NCBI RefSeq assembly: GCF_000319575.2
Contig: NC_021291.1
Location: forward strand, 1,240,001 to 1,304,000
Length of the DNA: 64,000 nucleotides
Reading direction: 5' to 3'
From: Spiribacter salinus M19-40
GTDB lineage: Bacteria; Pseudomonadota; Gammaproteobacteria; Nitrococcales; Nitrococcaceae
Position 1 is the stretch's first letter. Each line of letters starts with the position of its first letter. Positions 8,279 through 15,724 of the stretch are shown in pieces. Under the pieces are notes generated by a model. The model did no database searches. It was given only the letters and a program-made list of their open reading frames with translations, and was not told the DNA's origin. The translations under genes were made by a program, and so were the position numbers.

Positions 8279-9083
8279 ACCCGAGTCGATAGAGTCGATC
8301 CCGACCCAGCGGAAAGGTCTGCACCTGCGGGCGCAAGGCTTGGTCCATATGATCAATCGCTGGCAGCTGCAGGCCCATCGGTCCAGCCCCGATAATGATC
8401 GGGGCCACGGTAAGATACAGCACATCGATCAGGCCGGCGGCCAGCCAGGCGGAAACGGTTCTTGCACCGCCCTCAATCAACAGCCGCTGCAGGCCAGCCG
8501 CTGCCAGGGCATTGAGAATGGCAGGTGGATCGCCAACCGGTGGGCGGAATACACGGTCCGCCGACGGTGGCTGCCCCGCCTCGCCGGTGATAATCCAGGT
8601 CGGCGCCTCGCCACCCGTGAAGACGCGATGTGTCGGGTCCAAACCATTCCGAGGGCAGACCACGATGCGAACGGGGTGACGGCCAGGGACGCTTCGCACG
8701 GTGAGTTGTGGATCGTCGGCCACGACCGTCCCTGCGCCCACCAAGACCCCATCGGACAGGGCACGCAGCCGGTGCAAATGGACTCGGTCAGCTGGACCGG
8801 TCACGAAATGCGAATGCCCGTTGGCCGTGGCAATCCGCCCATCCAGGCTCTGACCAAGCTGCGCGACGACAAGGGGCCTCGACCCACGCCACGCCACAAG
8901 CGGCGCATAACGATCGCACAACACGCCCGCCGCCTCTGCCGGCTCGTAATCCGCCAGGTCCGCGGGCGTGGCGTCGGGGGGATCCGCATCGTGATCGCGG
9001 TCGCCCCGACAAATGGAGCGCAGCCATCGCCAGGCCGCATGCGGGTCCTGATGAAGCGGCGGGTTGAAAACCTGTTTGTCCAT
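8256..9083 (-). CDS. stand-alone RibD C-terminal (pyrimidine reductase) family protein
   Basis: The 275-residue protein has a reductase domain of the RibD_C / dihydrofolate-reductase-like fold from about residue 70: VVAQLGQSLDGRIATANG, HRLRALSDGVLVGAGTVVADDPQLTVR, LLIEGGARTVSAWLAAGLID, then LTVAPIIIGAG. These are the NADPH and ribosylamino-pyrimidine binding blocks of 5-amino-6-(5-phosphoribosylamino)uracil reductase. The N-terminal zinc deaminase domain of bifunctional RibD is absent; instead there is a ~70-residue acidic extension of no recognised fold. It is divergent, by 59 bases, from the GTP cyclohydrolase II gene. It could serve riboflavin synthesis, but its place in the cluster suggests a dedicated reductase for a GTP-derived pyrimidine. 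Confidence 0.85.
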   Translation of the reverse strand: MDKQVFNPPLHQDPHAAWRWLRSICRGDRDHDADPPDATPADLADYEPAEAAGVLCDRYAPLVAWRGSRPLVVAQLGQSLDGRIATANGHSHFVTGPADRVHLHRLRALSDGVLVGAGTVVADDPQLTVRSVPGRHPVRIVVCPRNGLDPTHRVFTGGEAPTWIITGEAGQPPSADRVFRPPVGDPPAILNALAAAGLQRLLIEGGARTVSAWLAAGLIDVLYLTVAPIIIGAGPMGLQLPAIDHMDQALRPQVQTFPLGRDRLYRLGFSAEAEP

Positions 9084-9142
9084 GGCGGAATTGTTACAGT
9101 CTCTGGTGGTCTATCGCTACACGCTTATGACAGGGAGTTCCT

Positions 9143-10255
9143 ATGCAGCGCATTCGGCGCGCACTGATTGACCTGCGACGGGGAGAGCCGGTGCTGGTAA
9201 CTGGCGAGGGCGGCTGCCGCCTCGTGATCGCTGTCGAGAACCTCAACGAAGAGCGCCTGGGTGTCATCCGTAGCCTGACCACCGAGCCCGTTGCTCTGCT
9301 GATCACCGGGCATCGCGCCCGCGCACTTGGCATGGACCGCCCGGAAGACGATGCCGTCACGCTCAGCCTCGGCCGCCTGGAGACCGGCGCACCACTGGAG
9401 GCGCTGATGGCCGCGATGAAAAACCCGACTGGGCTGGATGCCGCCGACACGGTGCTGGCCGCCGAGTACGCCGCAATCGAAATGACGCGGCATGCCGGGC
9501 TCATGCCAGCGCTCGTGGCGATCGCCGCCGACCCGGACGCCCCTCAACTGCGGGATCAAATCGACACCGGGGAGATCCTTTGCGTGGATGCACCCGATAT
9601 CGCGGCCCTGGCGCCCGGCTCTTTGAATACACCCGAGCGAATTAGTGAAGCCCACGTGCCTCTGGAGGATGCCGAATCCTCACGATTCATCGTGTACCGC
9701 GAACGCGACGGCCTGCTTGAACATGTCGCCGTGCTGATCGGCGAGCCCGAGACCTGGCCAGGCATCCCCGCCCTGCGGATGCACTCGGCCTGCCTCACCG
9801 GCGATTTATTTGGCTCCTTGCGCTGTGACTGCGGCGAGCAGTTACGCAGCGCTGCTGCCACGATTGCCGAGGAAGGCGGTGGCATATTGCTGTACCTGGC
9901 TCAGGAGGGCCGGGGCATTGGGCTGGCGAACAAGCTACGCGCCTACGGGCTGCAGGATACCGGCCTTGATACGGTCGATGCGGACCAGCTGCTCGGCTTC
10001 GGCGAGGATGAACGCCGCTACGAGGCAGCTGCGGCCATGCTGCGCGATCTCGACATCCGCCAGGTTCGGCTAATGACCAATAACCCCGCCAAAATTGCCG
10101 CGCTCGAAGCCGCCGGTATCCAGATTGCCGGGCGCGAGGCCCTGCATGGACGCCTGAACAGTCATAACGTGCGCTACCTCACGGCCAAAGCCGACCGCGC
10201 CGGTCACTGGCTGGAGGAAGTACTCGCCGACGGCCGGCCCGACGGCCGCGCCTGA
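9143..10255 (+). CDS. ribA: GTP cyclohydrolase II with degenerate N-terminal domain
   Basis: The C-terminal ~190 residues are a complete GTP cyclohydrolase II: zinc cysteines 217, 228 and 230 in HSACLTGD/SLRCDCGEQL, Tyr251 and Arg257 in LLYLAQEGRGIGLANK, then LQDTGLDTVDA and LMTNNPAKI. The enzyme opens GTP, releasing formate and pyrophosphate. The N-terminal ~180 residues sit where bifunctional RibBA carries dihydroxybutanone-phosphate synthase, but the D-D-x-x-R-E-N-E-G catalytic block is replaced by AVENLNEERLG, so this half is probably inactive. The length (370) and layout match RibBA. A GGGAG site precedes ATG 9143. The 3' end abuts the convergent creatininase-like gene. It could feed riboflavin, the local cluster, or both. 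Confidence 0.88.
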   Translation: MQRIRRALIDLRRGEPVLVTGEGGCRLVIAVENLNEERLGVIRSLTTEPVALLITGHRARALGMDRPEDDAVTLSLGRLETGAPLEALMAAMKNPTGLDAADTVLAAEYAAIEMTRHAGLMPALVAIAADPDAPQLRDQIDTGEILCVDAPDIAALAPGSLNTPERISEAHVPLEDAESSRFIVYRERDGLLEHVAVLIGEPETWPGIPALRMHSACLTGDLFGSLRCDCGEQLRSAAATIAEEGGGILLYLAQEGRGIGLANKLRAYGLQDTGLDTVDADQLLGFGEDERRYEAAAAMLRDLDIRQVRLMTNNPAKIAALEAAGIQIAGREALHGRLNSHNVRYLTAKADRAGHWLEEVLADGRPDGRA

Positions 10256-11065
10256 CTACTCGGGGTCAGACCCACGCAACGCACTGAGGGGAAATCGGGC
10301 GGCTTCGCCGATGAGCTCCGCCAGAATGCCGGCATAGTGCCCATCCAGGGCCTTGCCCATTGCCGCGGTGGCGAGTGTCGCGTTGCCGCTAACGCCCGCG
10401 GCATTGAGATCCCCTGCCATCCAGGCGAAGCGTCCAGCACCCGACTCTGCCCCCAGCCAGCGATAATCCGCCAGAGCCGTATAGTCCACGGATGGCCAGT
10501 GACTGGCCTCAGCCGTGATGACCTGCTCCGGGGCGTAGTGCAGCATCAGGGCCGTTTCCAGGGCGCCCCCGTGAAGGCCCTCGCGTTGCTCACGCTCGGG
10601 TAGGAGGTCGGTTGCGGGCGGAGGGAAATCAAAATAACAGGCCTTCACCACCAACATGGCATGCCGAGCCCGCAGCGCCAACGCCATCGTTTCCGCGTCA
10701 GCCAGATTACCGCCATGGCTTGAGAACAAGACCAGCCGTCGACAGCCCGCCCGGGCCACGGCGTCACCCAGGTCATTCAGCATGCCCTGAAAGGTCGTTG
10801 AGGAGAGCGTTAACGTGCCGGGATACGCCGTGTGCTCGAGGCTCTGACCCAACGAAAGCGTGGGCAGTCGTAGCACCGACAACCCCATCGGCAACGCCTT
10901 CAGCGCCGAATCGACCAGACCGTCCGCAATCACGGTATCCGTGCCCAGAGGCAAATGCGGGCCATGCTGCTCTGTCGCGCCCAGCGGCAGCACAGCCACC
11001 GTCTGCGCATCCACTTCGCTCGCCAGCGCTTCTGCTGTGAGATCACGCCAGTTCATCACGCTCAT
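10256..11065 (-). CDS. creatininase-family metal-dependent hydrolase (ArfB/MftE-like)
   Basis: The 269-residue protein has the creatininase metal-site motifs: LGATEQHGPHLPLGTDT (Glu32, His34, Asp43), SSHGGN (His117) and HGGALETALMLH (Glu170). The family includes creatinine amidohydrolase, the archaeal formylaminopyrimidine deformylase ArfB and the mycofactocin peptidase MftE. With a GTP cyclohydrolase and a RibD-type reductase next door, a formamido-pyrimidine or cyclic amide substrate is plausible, but bacterial GTP cyclohydrolase II already releases formate. The start (ATG 11065) overlaps the stop of the UDG-family gene (ATGA), so its own transcript is shared with that gene, not with the cyclohydrolase, which is convergent. 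Confidence 0.82.
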   Translation of the reverse strand: MSVMNWRDLTAEALASEVDAQTVAVLPLGATEQHGPHLPLGTDTVIADGLVDSALKALPMGLSVLRLPTLSLGQSLEHTAYPGTLTLSSTTFQGMLNDLGDAVARAGCRRLVLFSSHGGNLADAETMALALRARHAMLVVKACYFDFPPPATDLLPEREQREGLHGGALETALMLHYAPEQVITAEASHWPSVDYTALADYRWLGAESGAGRFAWMAGDLNAAGVSGNATLATAAMGKALDGHYAGILAELIGEAARFPLSALRGSDPE

Positions 11066-11742
11066 GACAGGCCCTCCAGGGTCTCGAGACGGGCCGCAAG
11101 CAGCCCTGGAAAGCGCTTGAACCAGGTCGCATTCAGCGGCGATGGATGCGGAAGTGGGTGCAGGGTGAGCGTTCGGACGACCCCATCCGGGCCGGCATGC
11201 GAGATGGCCGGGCTGGTCTCGAACCGCTGCGGATCAGCCCAGTGTGCCTCGAGCCGAGCCCGCACATCCGGTGTTTGGCCAATGCCAAACCAGAAAAACG
11301 CCTCACGCCCGAGCGTGATCACCTGCGAGCCGGACCAGCAGTCATGCAGTACTGTCGCCACCAACGGCTGGAATTGCCGCTTGATAGCCATTGACCACGC
11401 CTTATTGCCGAGGGGTTTATAAGGCACGGTGTTCGCCCAGAAATACGGCTCACCGGCTGCAATGGCCGCAGCGCGATCGGTGAGCTCATCGCCGTGCTGG
11501 CGCTGATGCAATACCCGTCGGACCTGTCGACCGCCCGTGCCGATGAACGGCACCCCGGCGTGCACCTCATCACGCCCAGGATCGCGCCCGAAAAAGGCAA
11601 TCGCTGCATCATCCGCGCCCAGGCCGAAAATCGGTGATCGTGGATCGCGTTGCGCCTGTTCGTAGACCGCGTGATCCAGCCCGGGGAGTTGATGGGCTGC
11701 TGCCTCAAAGCGCGCCTGAAGCTCGGCGGGCAGATCCCGCAT
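11062..11742 (-). CDS. uracil-DNA glycosylase superfamily protein
   Basis: From ATG 11742 the protein has 226 residues. Motif A is IAFFGRDPGRDEVHAGVPFIGTGGRQVRRVL, resembling the 'GEAPG...G.PF.G..G' water-activating loop of family 4/5 uracil glycosylases, and motif B is LHPLPHPSPLNATW. NTVPYKPLGNKAW lies between. The Asp of GRDPG would occupy the catalytic position. It may remove uracil or other damaged bases; the exact family is not assigned. An in-frame extension upstream to 11886 overlaps the preceding gene in an implausible way and was dropped. One base separates it from the upstream hypothetical gene, and it overlaps the creatininase gene by ATGA. Confidence 0.72.
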   Translation of the reverse strand: MRDLPAELQARFEAAAHQLPGLDHAVYEQAQRDPRSPIFGLGADDAAIAFFGRDPGRDEVHAGVPFIGTGGRQVRRVLHQRQHGDELTDRAAAIAAGEPYFWANTVPYKPLGNKAWSMAIKRQFQPLVATVLHDCWSGSQVITLGREAFFWFGIGQTPDVRARLEAHWADPQRFETSPAISHAGPDGVVRTLTLHPLPHPSPLNATWFKRFPGLLAARLETLEGLS

Positions 11743-11743
11743 G

Positions 11744-12163
11744 TCAGTGCAGCGTCGCCTGCCGCTCCCGGGTTTCCTTGAGCACGCCGACCACGTCCTC
11801 CTCCCAGCTCTTGGCCAACGGCGAGCGCGCCACCAGCGCCGAGACCTCGTCCGCGCTGACGGGGTCGCCTTCCTCGTCGCCGACACTCAGGCGGGAGCGG
11901 TACTCATCACGCAGCTCGTAAGCCCGTTCACCGCTGTCGCCATCGCCCACGCGCAGCGTAATTTCATCGGCGTCGACCACCGCACGCCAATTCACTTGGG
12001 CAGTCCACCCCCGCGCATTGGAGTAAATCGACACGCCAGCGAGCTCTTGGCCGCTGCCCTGCTCGTTATCCATCACATGGACACTGCTGGTGAGATGCTC
12101 GAAGGGAGACTCCTCGAGAATTTGCAGCAGCTGCTCTTTAGGGATCATCGAATCGATATCCAT
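11744..12163 (-). CDS. hypothetical acidic protein
   Basis: I do not recognise this 139-residue protein. It begins at ATG 12163 with GGGAGGG just upstream, rather than at an earlier in-frame start near 12214. It is strongly acidic, with alternating hydrophobic and charged residues suggesting alpha/beta structure (IYSNARGWTAQVNWRAVVDADEITLRV could be a beta-hairpin), and a helical C-terminus (SWEEDVVGVLKETRERQ). There is no signal peptide, membrane segment or cysteine motif. It is the first gene of a three-gene run with the UDG-family and creatininase-like genes, with one base between it and the UDG start, and is divergent from the ProQ-like gene. Confidence 0.65.
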   Translation of the reverse strand: MDIDSMIPKEQLLQILEESPFEHLTSSVHVMDNEQGSGQELAGVSIYSNARGWTAQVNWRAVVDADEITLRVGDGDSGERAYELRDEYRSRLSVGDEEGDPVSADEVSALVARSPLAKSWEEDVVGVLKETRERQATLH

Positions 12164-12224
12164 CGCATCCCTCCCACGCGATCGATTGCCATTGCCTACA
12201 TCATACAACTGCAAGCGCGGTCTG

Positions 12225-12251
12225 TTGACCCATGCAGGCTTGAGGTATCAT
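12225..12251 (+). promoter_or_regulatory. candidate sigma-70 promoter for the ProQ-like gene
   Basis: TTGACC at 12225-12230 and TATCAT at 12246-12251 are separated by 15 bases, about 30 bases before the ProQ-like start. The hexamers are good, but the spacer is shorter than the optimal 17. Confidence 0.4.
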
Positions 12252-12281
12252 CCGATTTCGGGTATTTCACCGCGGAGTGTC

Positions 12282-12740
12282 GTGACAGCGGCTATGTCGA
12301 ATTCGCTGAATCAGAAGCGCCGTCGTGCAGAGCGCACCCAGGCTTTTCTCAAGGATCTGCAAAAAAGATTCCCCGATTGCTTCGCGGCGCAGCGCAAAGC
12401 CGTCAAGCCATTGGCGATCGGCATCCAGCAAGCCCTACGCGAAGCGTTGGATGCTGACCCGGAAACGGCCGAAACACCCAACTGGCTCATTCGTCAAGCG
12501 CTCGCACGCTACACCGGCTCACCTGCCTATCTCGACGCCATGGTTGCGGGTGCCGAGCGCATCGACCTCACGGGCCAGCCAGTTGAACCTGTCACCGACG
12601 CGGCCATCGAAGTAGCCAAGGCCCGACGTGAAGAACAGAAGGCCCGAGCTGCTGAGCGCAAGCGCCAGCAAGCAGAAGCGGCCGCTGAGGCACGGCGCCA
12701 GGAAAAGATCCAGCGCCTGGCCGATCACTTTAATCAATAG
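12282..12740 (+). CDS. ProQ/FinO-family RNA chaperone
   Basis: The FinO/ProQ domain covers roughly residues 15-120 of 152: RTQAFLKDLQKRFPDCF, then AVKPLAIGIQQALREAL, then NWLIRQALARYTGSPAYLDAM and a short AGAERIDLTGQPVEPV strand. The C-terminal tail is a long, highly charged Ala/Arg/Glu/Lys helix. ProQ-type proteins bind structured 3' ends and small RNAs and promote pairing or protect against RNases. GTG 12282 is favoured because GGAG lies four bases before it; ATG 12294 would give 148 residues. It is divergent from the 12163 hypothetical gene and followed by a small charged gene. Confidence 0.85.
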   Translation: MTAAMSNSLNQKRRRAERTQAFLKDLQKRFPDCFAAQRKAVKPLAIGIQQALREALDADPETAETPNWLIRQALARYTGSPAYLDAMVAGAERIDLTGQPVEPVTDAAIEVAKARREEQKARAAERKRQQAEAAAEARRQEKIQRLADHFNQ

Positions 12741-12781
12741 AGGGGACAATCCCCTCACCCACAACGCACGAGAGCGAGTCA

Positions 12782-12964
12782 GTGGAGCGGGAATTCAACC
12801 TAGCCGAAATGAGTCGTGAGGCCCTGGACGCCCTGCGACAGAAAATTGATACCGAACTAGACGCCCGAGCCTTCGAGGCGAGAATGCGCCAGGAGCTCAA
12901 GTCACACATTAATCGTCAGGAATGGATCAACAGCCATCACGACGCCCAGCGCCGGCGCCGTTGA
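12782..12964 (+). CDS. small charged hypothetical protein
   Basis: The predicted 60-residue protein starts at GTG 12782 and has no close family that I recognise. It is nearly all helical and very charged (REALDALRQKIDTELDARAF, then RMRQELKSHINRQEW) and ends in four arginines. The ribosome site is weak; an internal ATG at 12809 would give a shorter form. It lies 41 bases after the ProQ-like gene. It overlaps the proposed start of the BtuF-like gene by 43 bases, unless that gene begins at the TTG that overlaps this stop codon. It may be a small nucleic-acid-binding or regulatory protein; this is uncertain. Confidence 0.5.
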   Translation: MEREFNLAEMSREALDALRQKIDTELDARAFEARMRQELKSHINRQEWINSHHDAQRRRR

Positions 12965-13863
12965 CCAGCAGATCACCGAGACGCATCGTCTCGCTCCTGC
13001 CAGGGGCCACAGAAATCGTCTGTGACCTGGGGCTGGCCGATCAGCTCGTTGGCATCTCGGGCGAATGCGATCAGCCACCGAATGTCATGGACCGGCCGCG
13101 CGTAAGCCTTGGCGTCATTGAACCGGGTGACACCGATCCTGGCCGCATTGATACCGCGGTGCGGGAAACGATCGCGGCCGGACAGCCACTTTTCCGCGCC
13201 GATGCCGAGGCACTCGCCCATCTGCAACCCGACCTCATCCTGTCGCAGTCATTGTGTGATGTTTGTGCAGCCACGCCCGGCAGCCTGACCGCCGAGGCCA
13301 TCGGGGACGCAACCGTGCTCTCCCTGGATGGTCGCGACCTCGACGGGTTGCAGGCGGATATCAAGGCCGTGGCCGACGCCGCCGGCGTGCCCGAGCGCGG
13401 AGATCAGCGAGTACTCGCCCTCCAGCAGCGACGTCACCAAGCCCGCCGCTCTCCCAGGCAGAGACCCCGTGTGCTGGCGGTGGAATGGCCCGAACCACTC
13501 TATCTGGGCGGTCATTGGGTCCCCGACATGATTCTCGAGGCAGGCGGTGAGCCGCTGAATCAACCAGGGGATCACTCGGTCACCTTCGACTGGCCGTCCA
13601 TTCTGGACTTTGCGCCCGAGGTCATCCTGCATCTGCCGTGTGGCATGGACGTGGATCAAGCCGCGCAAAACCTGTCAGCCCTGACCCGTCGCCCTGGCTG
13701 GCCAAACTTACCGGCAGTTCAGGCCGGCGAGGTATATTTACTCGACAGTAACCGCTTTTTCAGTCGCCCCGGACCCGCAGTCTTCACCGGCATCGAAATC
13801 CTGGCGCATATTCTTGAGGGTGGCGGAAATGATCCCGCACCCGGATACTGGCGCCGCGCCTAG
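12922..13863 (+). CDS. BtuF-like cobalamin/metal-complex substrate-binding protein
   Basis: The 313-residue protein belongs to the class III periplasmic-binding fold: IVSLLPGATEIVCDLGLADQLVGIS, LQPDLILSQSLCDVCA, a central helix, then PRVLAVEWPEPLYLGGHWVPDMILEAGGEPL and FAPEVILHLPCGMD. BtuF relatives bind cobalamin or siderophore-like complexes. There is no signal peptide and no ABC permease or ATPase beside it. This is the cytoplasmic-looking 'cobalamin-binding protein' subgroup, so a role in uptake is not assured. The start is uncertain: ATG 12922 overlaps the previous gene, while TTG 12961 overlaps its stop (TTGA). Cobalamin use elsewhere in the window (nrdJa) makes a B12 link reasonable. 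Confidence 0.75.
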   Translation: MDQQPSRRPAPAPLTSRSPRRIVSLLPGATEIVCDLGLADQLVGISGECDQPPNVMDRPRVSLGVIEPGDTDPGRIDTAVRETIAAGQPLFRADAEALAHLQPDLILSQSLCDVCAATPGSLTAEAIGDATVLSLDGRDLDGLQADIKAVADAAGVPERGDQRVLALQQRRHQARRSPRQRPRVLAVEWPEPLYLGGHWVPDMILEAGGEPLNQPGDHSVTFDWPSILDFAPEVILHLPCGMDVDQAAQNLSALTRRPGWPNLPAVQAGEVYLLDSNRFFSRPGPAVFTGIEILAHILEGGGNDPAPGYWRRA

Positions 13864-13883
13864 TTCCGGACAAGGAGTACCGC

Positions 13884-15677
13884 ATGGCCTGGGAAGGCTG
13901 GTTGACGCTGACGGTGGTCGGATTGGTGCTGGTGGCCCTGGCCAGCGGCAGAGCGTCGCCTGTGGGGATCCTGTTCATGGGTCTCGCGGTCTTGATGACG
14001 ACCGCCGCGATCACCGGCACCGACCGATTGGTCGCTCCCGCCGAAGCGGTGAGCGGCTTCGGCAGCACGGGATTAATGACCGTCGGCCTGCTCTTTGTGG
14101 TTGCGGCCGGGCTGACCCGTACCGGCGCGATTGCACGCATTGCCGATCCGCTCATTAATCGCTCCCACGGACTCCGCTCAGCGCAATGGCGATTGTTGAC
14201 GCCGGTCGCTGGTCTGAGCGCCTTTCTAAACAACACCCCGATCGTTGCGCTCTTCCTGCCCGTGGTGAACGATCTTGCCCGCCGATTGGGCATCCCAGCC
14301 TCGCGGTTGTATCTCCCGCTGAGTTACGCCGCCATCCTCGGGGGTACCTGTACGCTCATCGGCACCAGCACCAATCTGATCATCAATGACCTGCTCCGCA
14401 CGAGCGGGGCATCCACCGGGCTTGGATTGTTCGACCTGGCCTGGGTTGGCCTGCCCGCCACCGTGCTTGGGCTTGTCTATATTCTGCTTGCCTCTCCGTG
14501 GCTTCTACCGGACCGGCGGGACGCGCTAGCCGAGCGCCTGGACCCGCGTCGATACACCGTTGAGGTAGAAGTCGCTGCGGATGGGCCACTCGTCGGTCGC
14601 TCCATCGAGGAGGCTGGGCTTCGCCATCTGCCGGATCTCTTTCTCGCCGAGATCGAGCGCGACGGCGAGGTCCTGCCAGCGGTCGCGCCGTCCGAGACAC
14701 TGGCGGGAGGCGATCGACTGGTGTTTGCCGGCGTTCTGGAATCGGTGGTGGATCTGCACCGAATGCGCGGCCTCAAACCGGCGAGCGGAGCCGCCGACGA
14801 TTTGACCGCGCCACGTCGAGAGCGCTGCCTGGTCGAAGCGGTGGTGGCAGAGGCTTGCCCGCTGGTCGGCCGAAGTATTCGGGCTGGTCGCTTTCGGGAG
14901 CGCTATCAGGCTGCCGTCATCGCGGTGTCTCGTGGCGGACGCCAACTACCCGGCAAGATCGGTGACATCGTCCTGCGGCCTGGCGACACCTTGCTGCTCG
15001 AAACGCACGCGAGTTTCGTCGAGCGCCAGCGGGATGCCCGCGATTTTCATCTGGTGAGCGGCATTGAAGACTCTGCGCCGCCGGCGCATGACAAAGCAGG
15101 CATCGCCCTGCCCATCCTGGCCGTCATGGTTGTCCTGGCCGCCAGCCCCTGGCTCAGCATGCTCAACGCCGCACTCCTGGCTGCTGTGGCGCTCGTGCTG
15201 ACGCGGTGCGTGGATCTGTCTGAGGCCGTGCGCAACGTCAACTGGAACGTTTTGCTGGTCATTGGCGCCGCCCTGGGCATCGGCGAGGCCATGGGCAACA
15301 GCGGGGCAGCAGCCCTTATTGGCGGGCAAATCATGGCACTGGCTGCCGACCAGCCACTGCTCGCCCTCATTGGTATCTACTTGCTCACCTCCTTGACCAC
15401 GGAGGCCATCACGAACAACGCGGCCGCAGTGCTGATTTTCCCCGTCGCCATCGCGGGGGCTGAGATGATCGGGGTCTCCCCAACGCCCTTTGTCGTGGCC
15501 ATCATGGTGGCGGCCTCAGCGGCCTTTGCCACCCCGATTGGTTATCAGACCAACCTGATGGTCTATGGCCCGGGTGGCTACCGATTCCTGGACTATGTCC
15601 GTTTCGGCCTGCCCCTCAACCTGCTCGTCATGGCCCTGGCCATCGCCATCATCCCGCAGGTCTGGCCGCTGCAGTAA
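13884..15677 (+). CDS. SLC13-family permease with two TrkA-C domains
   Basis: The 597-residue inner-membrane transporter has two blocks of membrane helices (about residues 1-210 and 405-597) flanking two cytoplasmic RCK/TrkA-C domains. The first half carries GLSAFLNNTPIVALFLPVV and LGGTCTLIGTSTNLIINDLL; the second has LTTEAITNNAAAVLIFPVA. These are the paired substrate/sodium-binding SNT-type loops of the divalent anion:Na+ symporter (DASS) superfamily. Similar proteins are annotated as sulfate, dicarboxylate or sulfur-compound carriers; the substrate cannot be read here. An AAGGAG site precedes ATG 13884. It follows the BtuF-like gene by 20 bases and precedes the M20 peptidase by 47. Confidence 0.88.
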   Translation: MAWEGWLTLTVVGLVLVALASGRASPVGILFMGLAVLMTTAAITGTDRLVAPAEAVSGFGSTGLMTVGLLFVVAAGLTRTGAIARIADPLINRSHGLRSAQWRLLTPVAGLSAFLNNTPIVALFLPVVNDLARRLGIPASRLYLPLSYAAILGGTCTLIGTSTNLIINDLLRTSGASTGLGLFDLAWVGLPATVLGLVYILLASPWLLPDRRDALAERLDPRRYTVEVEVAADGPLVGRSIEEAGLRHLPDLFLAEIERDGEVLPAVAPSETLAGGDRLVFAGVLESVVDLHRMRGLKPASGAADDLTAPRRERCLVEAVVAEACPLVGRSIRAGRFRERYQAAVIAVSRGGRQLPGKIGDIVLRPGDTLLLETHASFVERQRDARDFHLVSGIEDSAPPAHDKAGIALPILAVMVVLAASPWLSMLNAALLAAVALVLTRCVDLSEAVRNVNWNVLLVIGAALGIGEAMGNSGAAALIGGQIMALAADQPLLALIGIYLLTSLTTEAITNNAAAVLIFPVAIAGAEMIGVSPTPFVVAIMVAASAAFATPIGYQTNLMVYGPGGYRFLDYVRFGLPLNLLVMALAIAIIPQVWPLQ

Positions 15678-15724
15678 TCACGCGTCACACTGGATGGCCA
15701 AGCGAGACCAGCCGTGGAGCCGTC

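Noticed and set aside
9084-9142. Possible FMN riboswitch before GTP cyclohydrolase II.
   Set aside because: The gap is only 59 bases and lacks the conserved FMN-aptamer segments.
11743-11886. Longer N-terminus for the UDG-family gene (start near 11886).
   Set aside because: It overlaps the hypothetical gene on the same strand in another frame and gives an Arg/Trp/Ser-rich stretch unlike glycosylases; ATG 11742 is cleaner.
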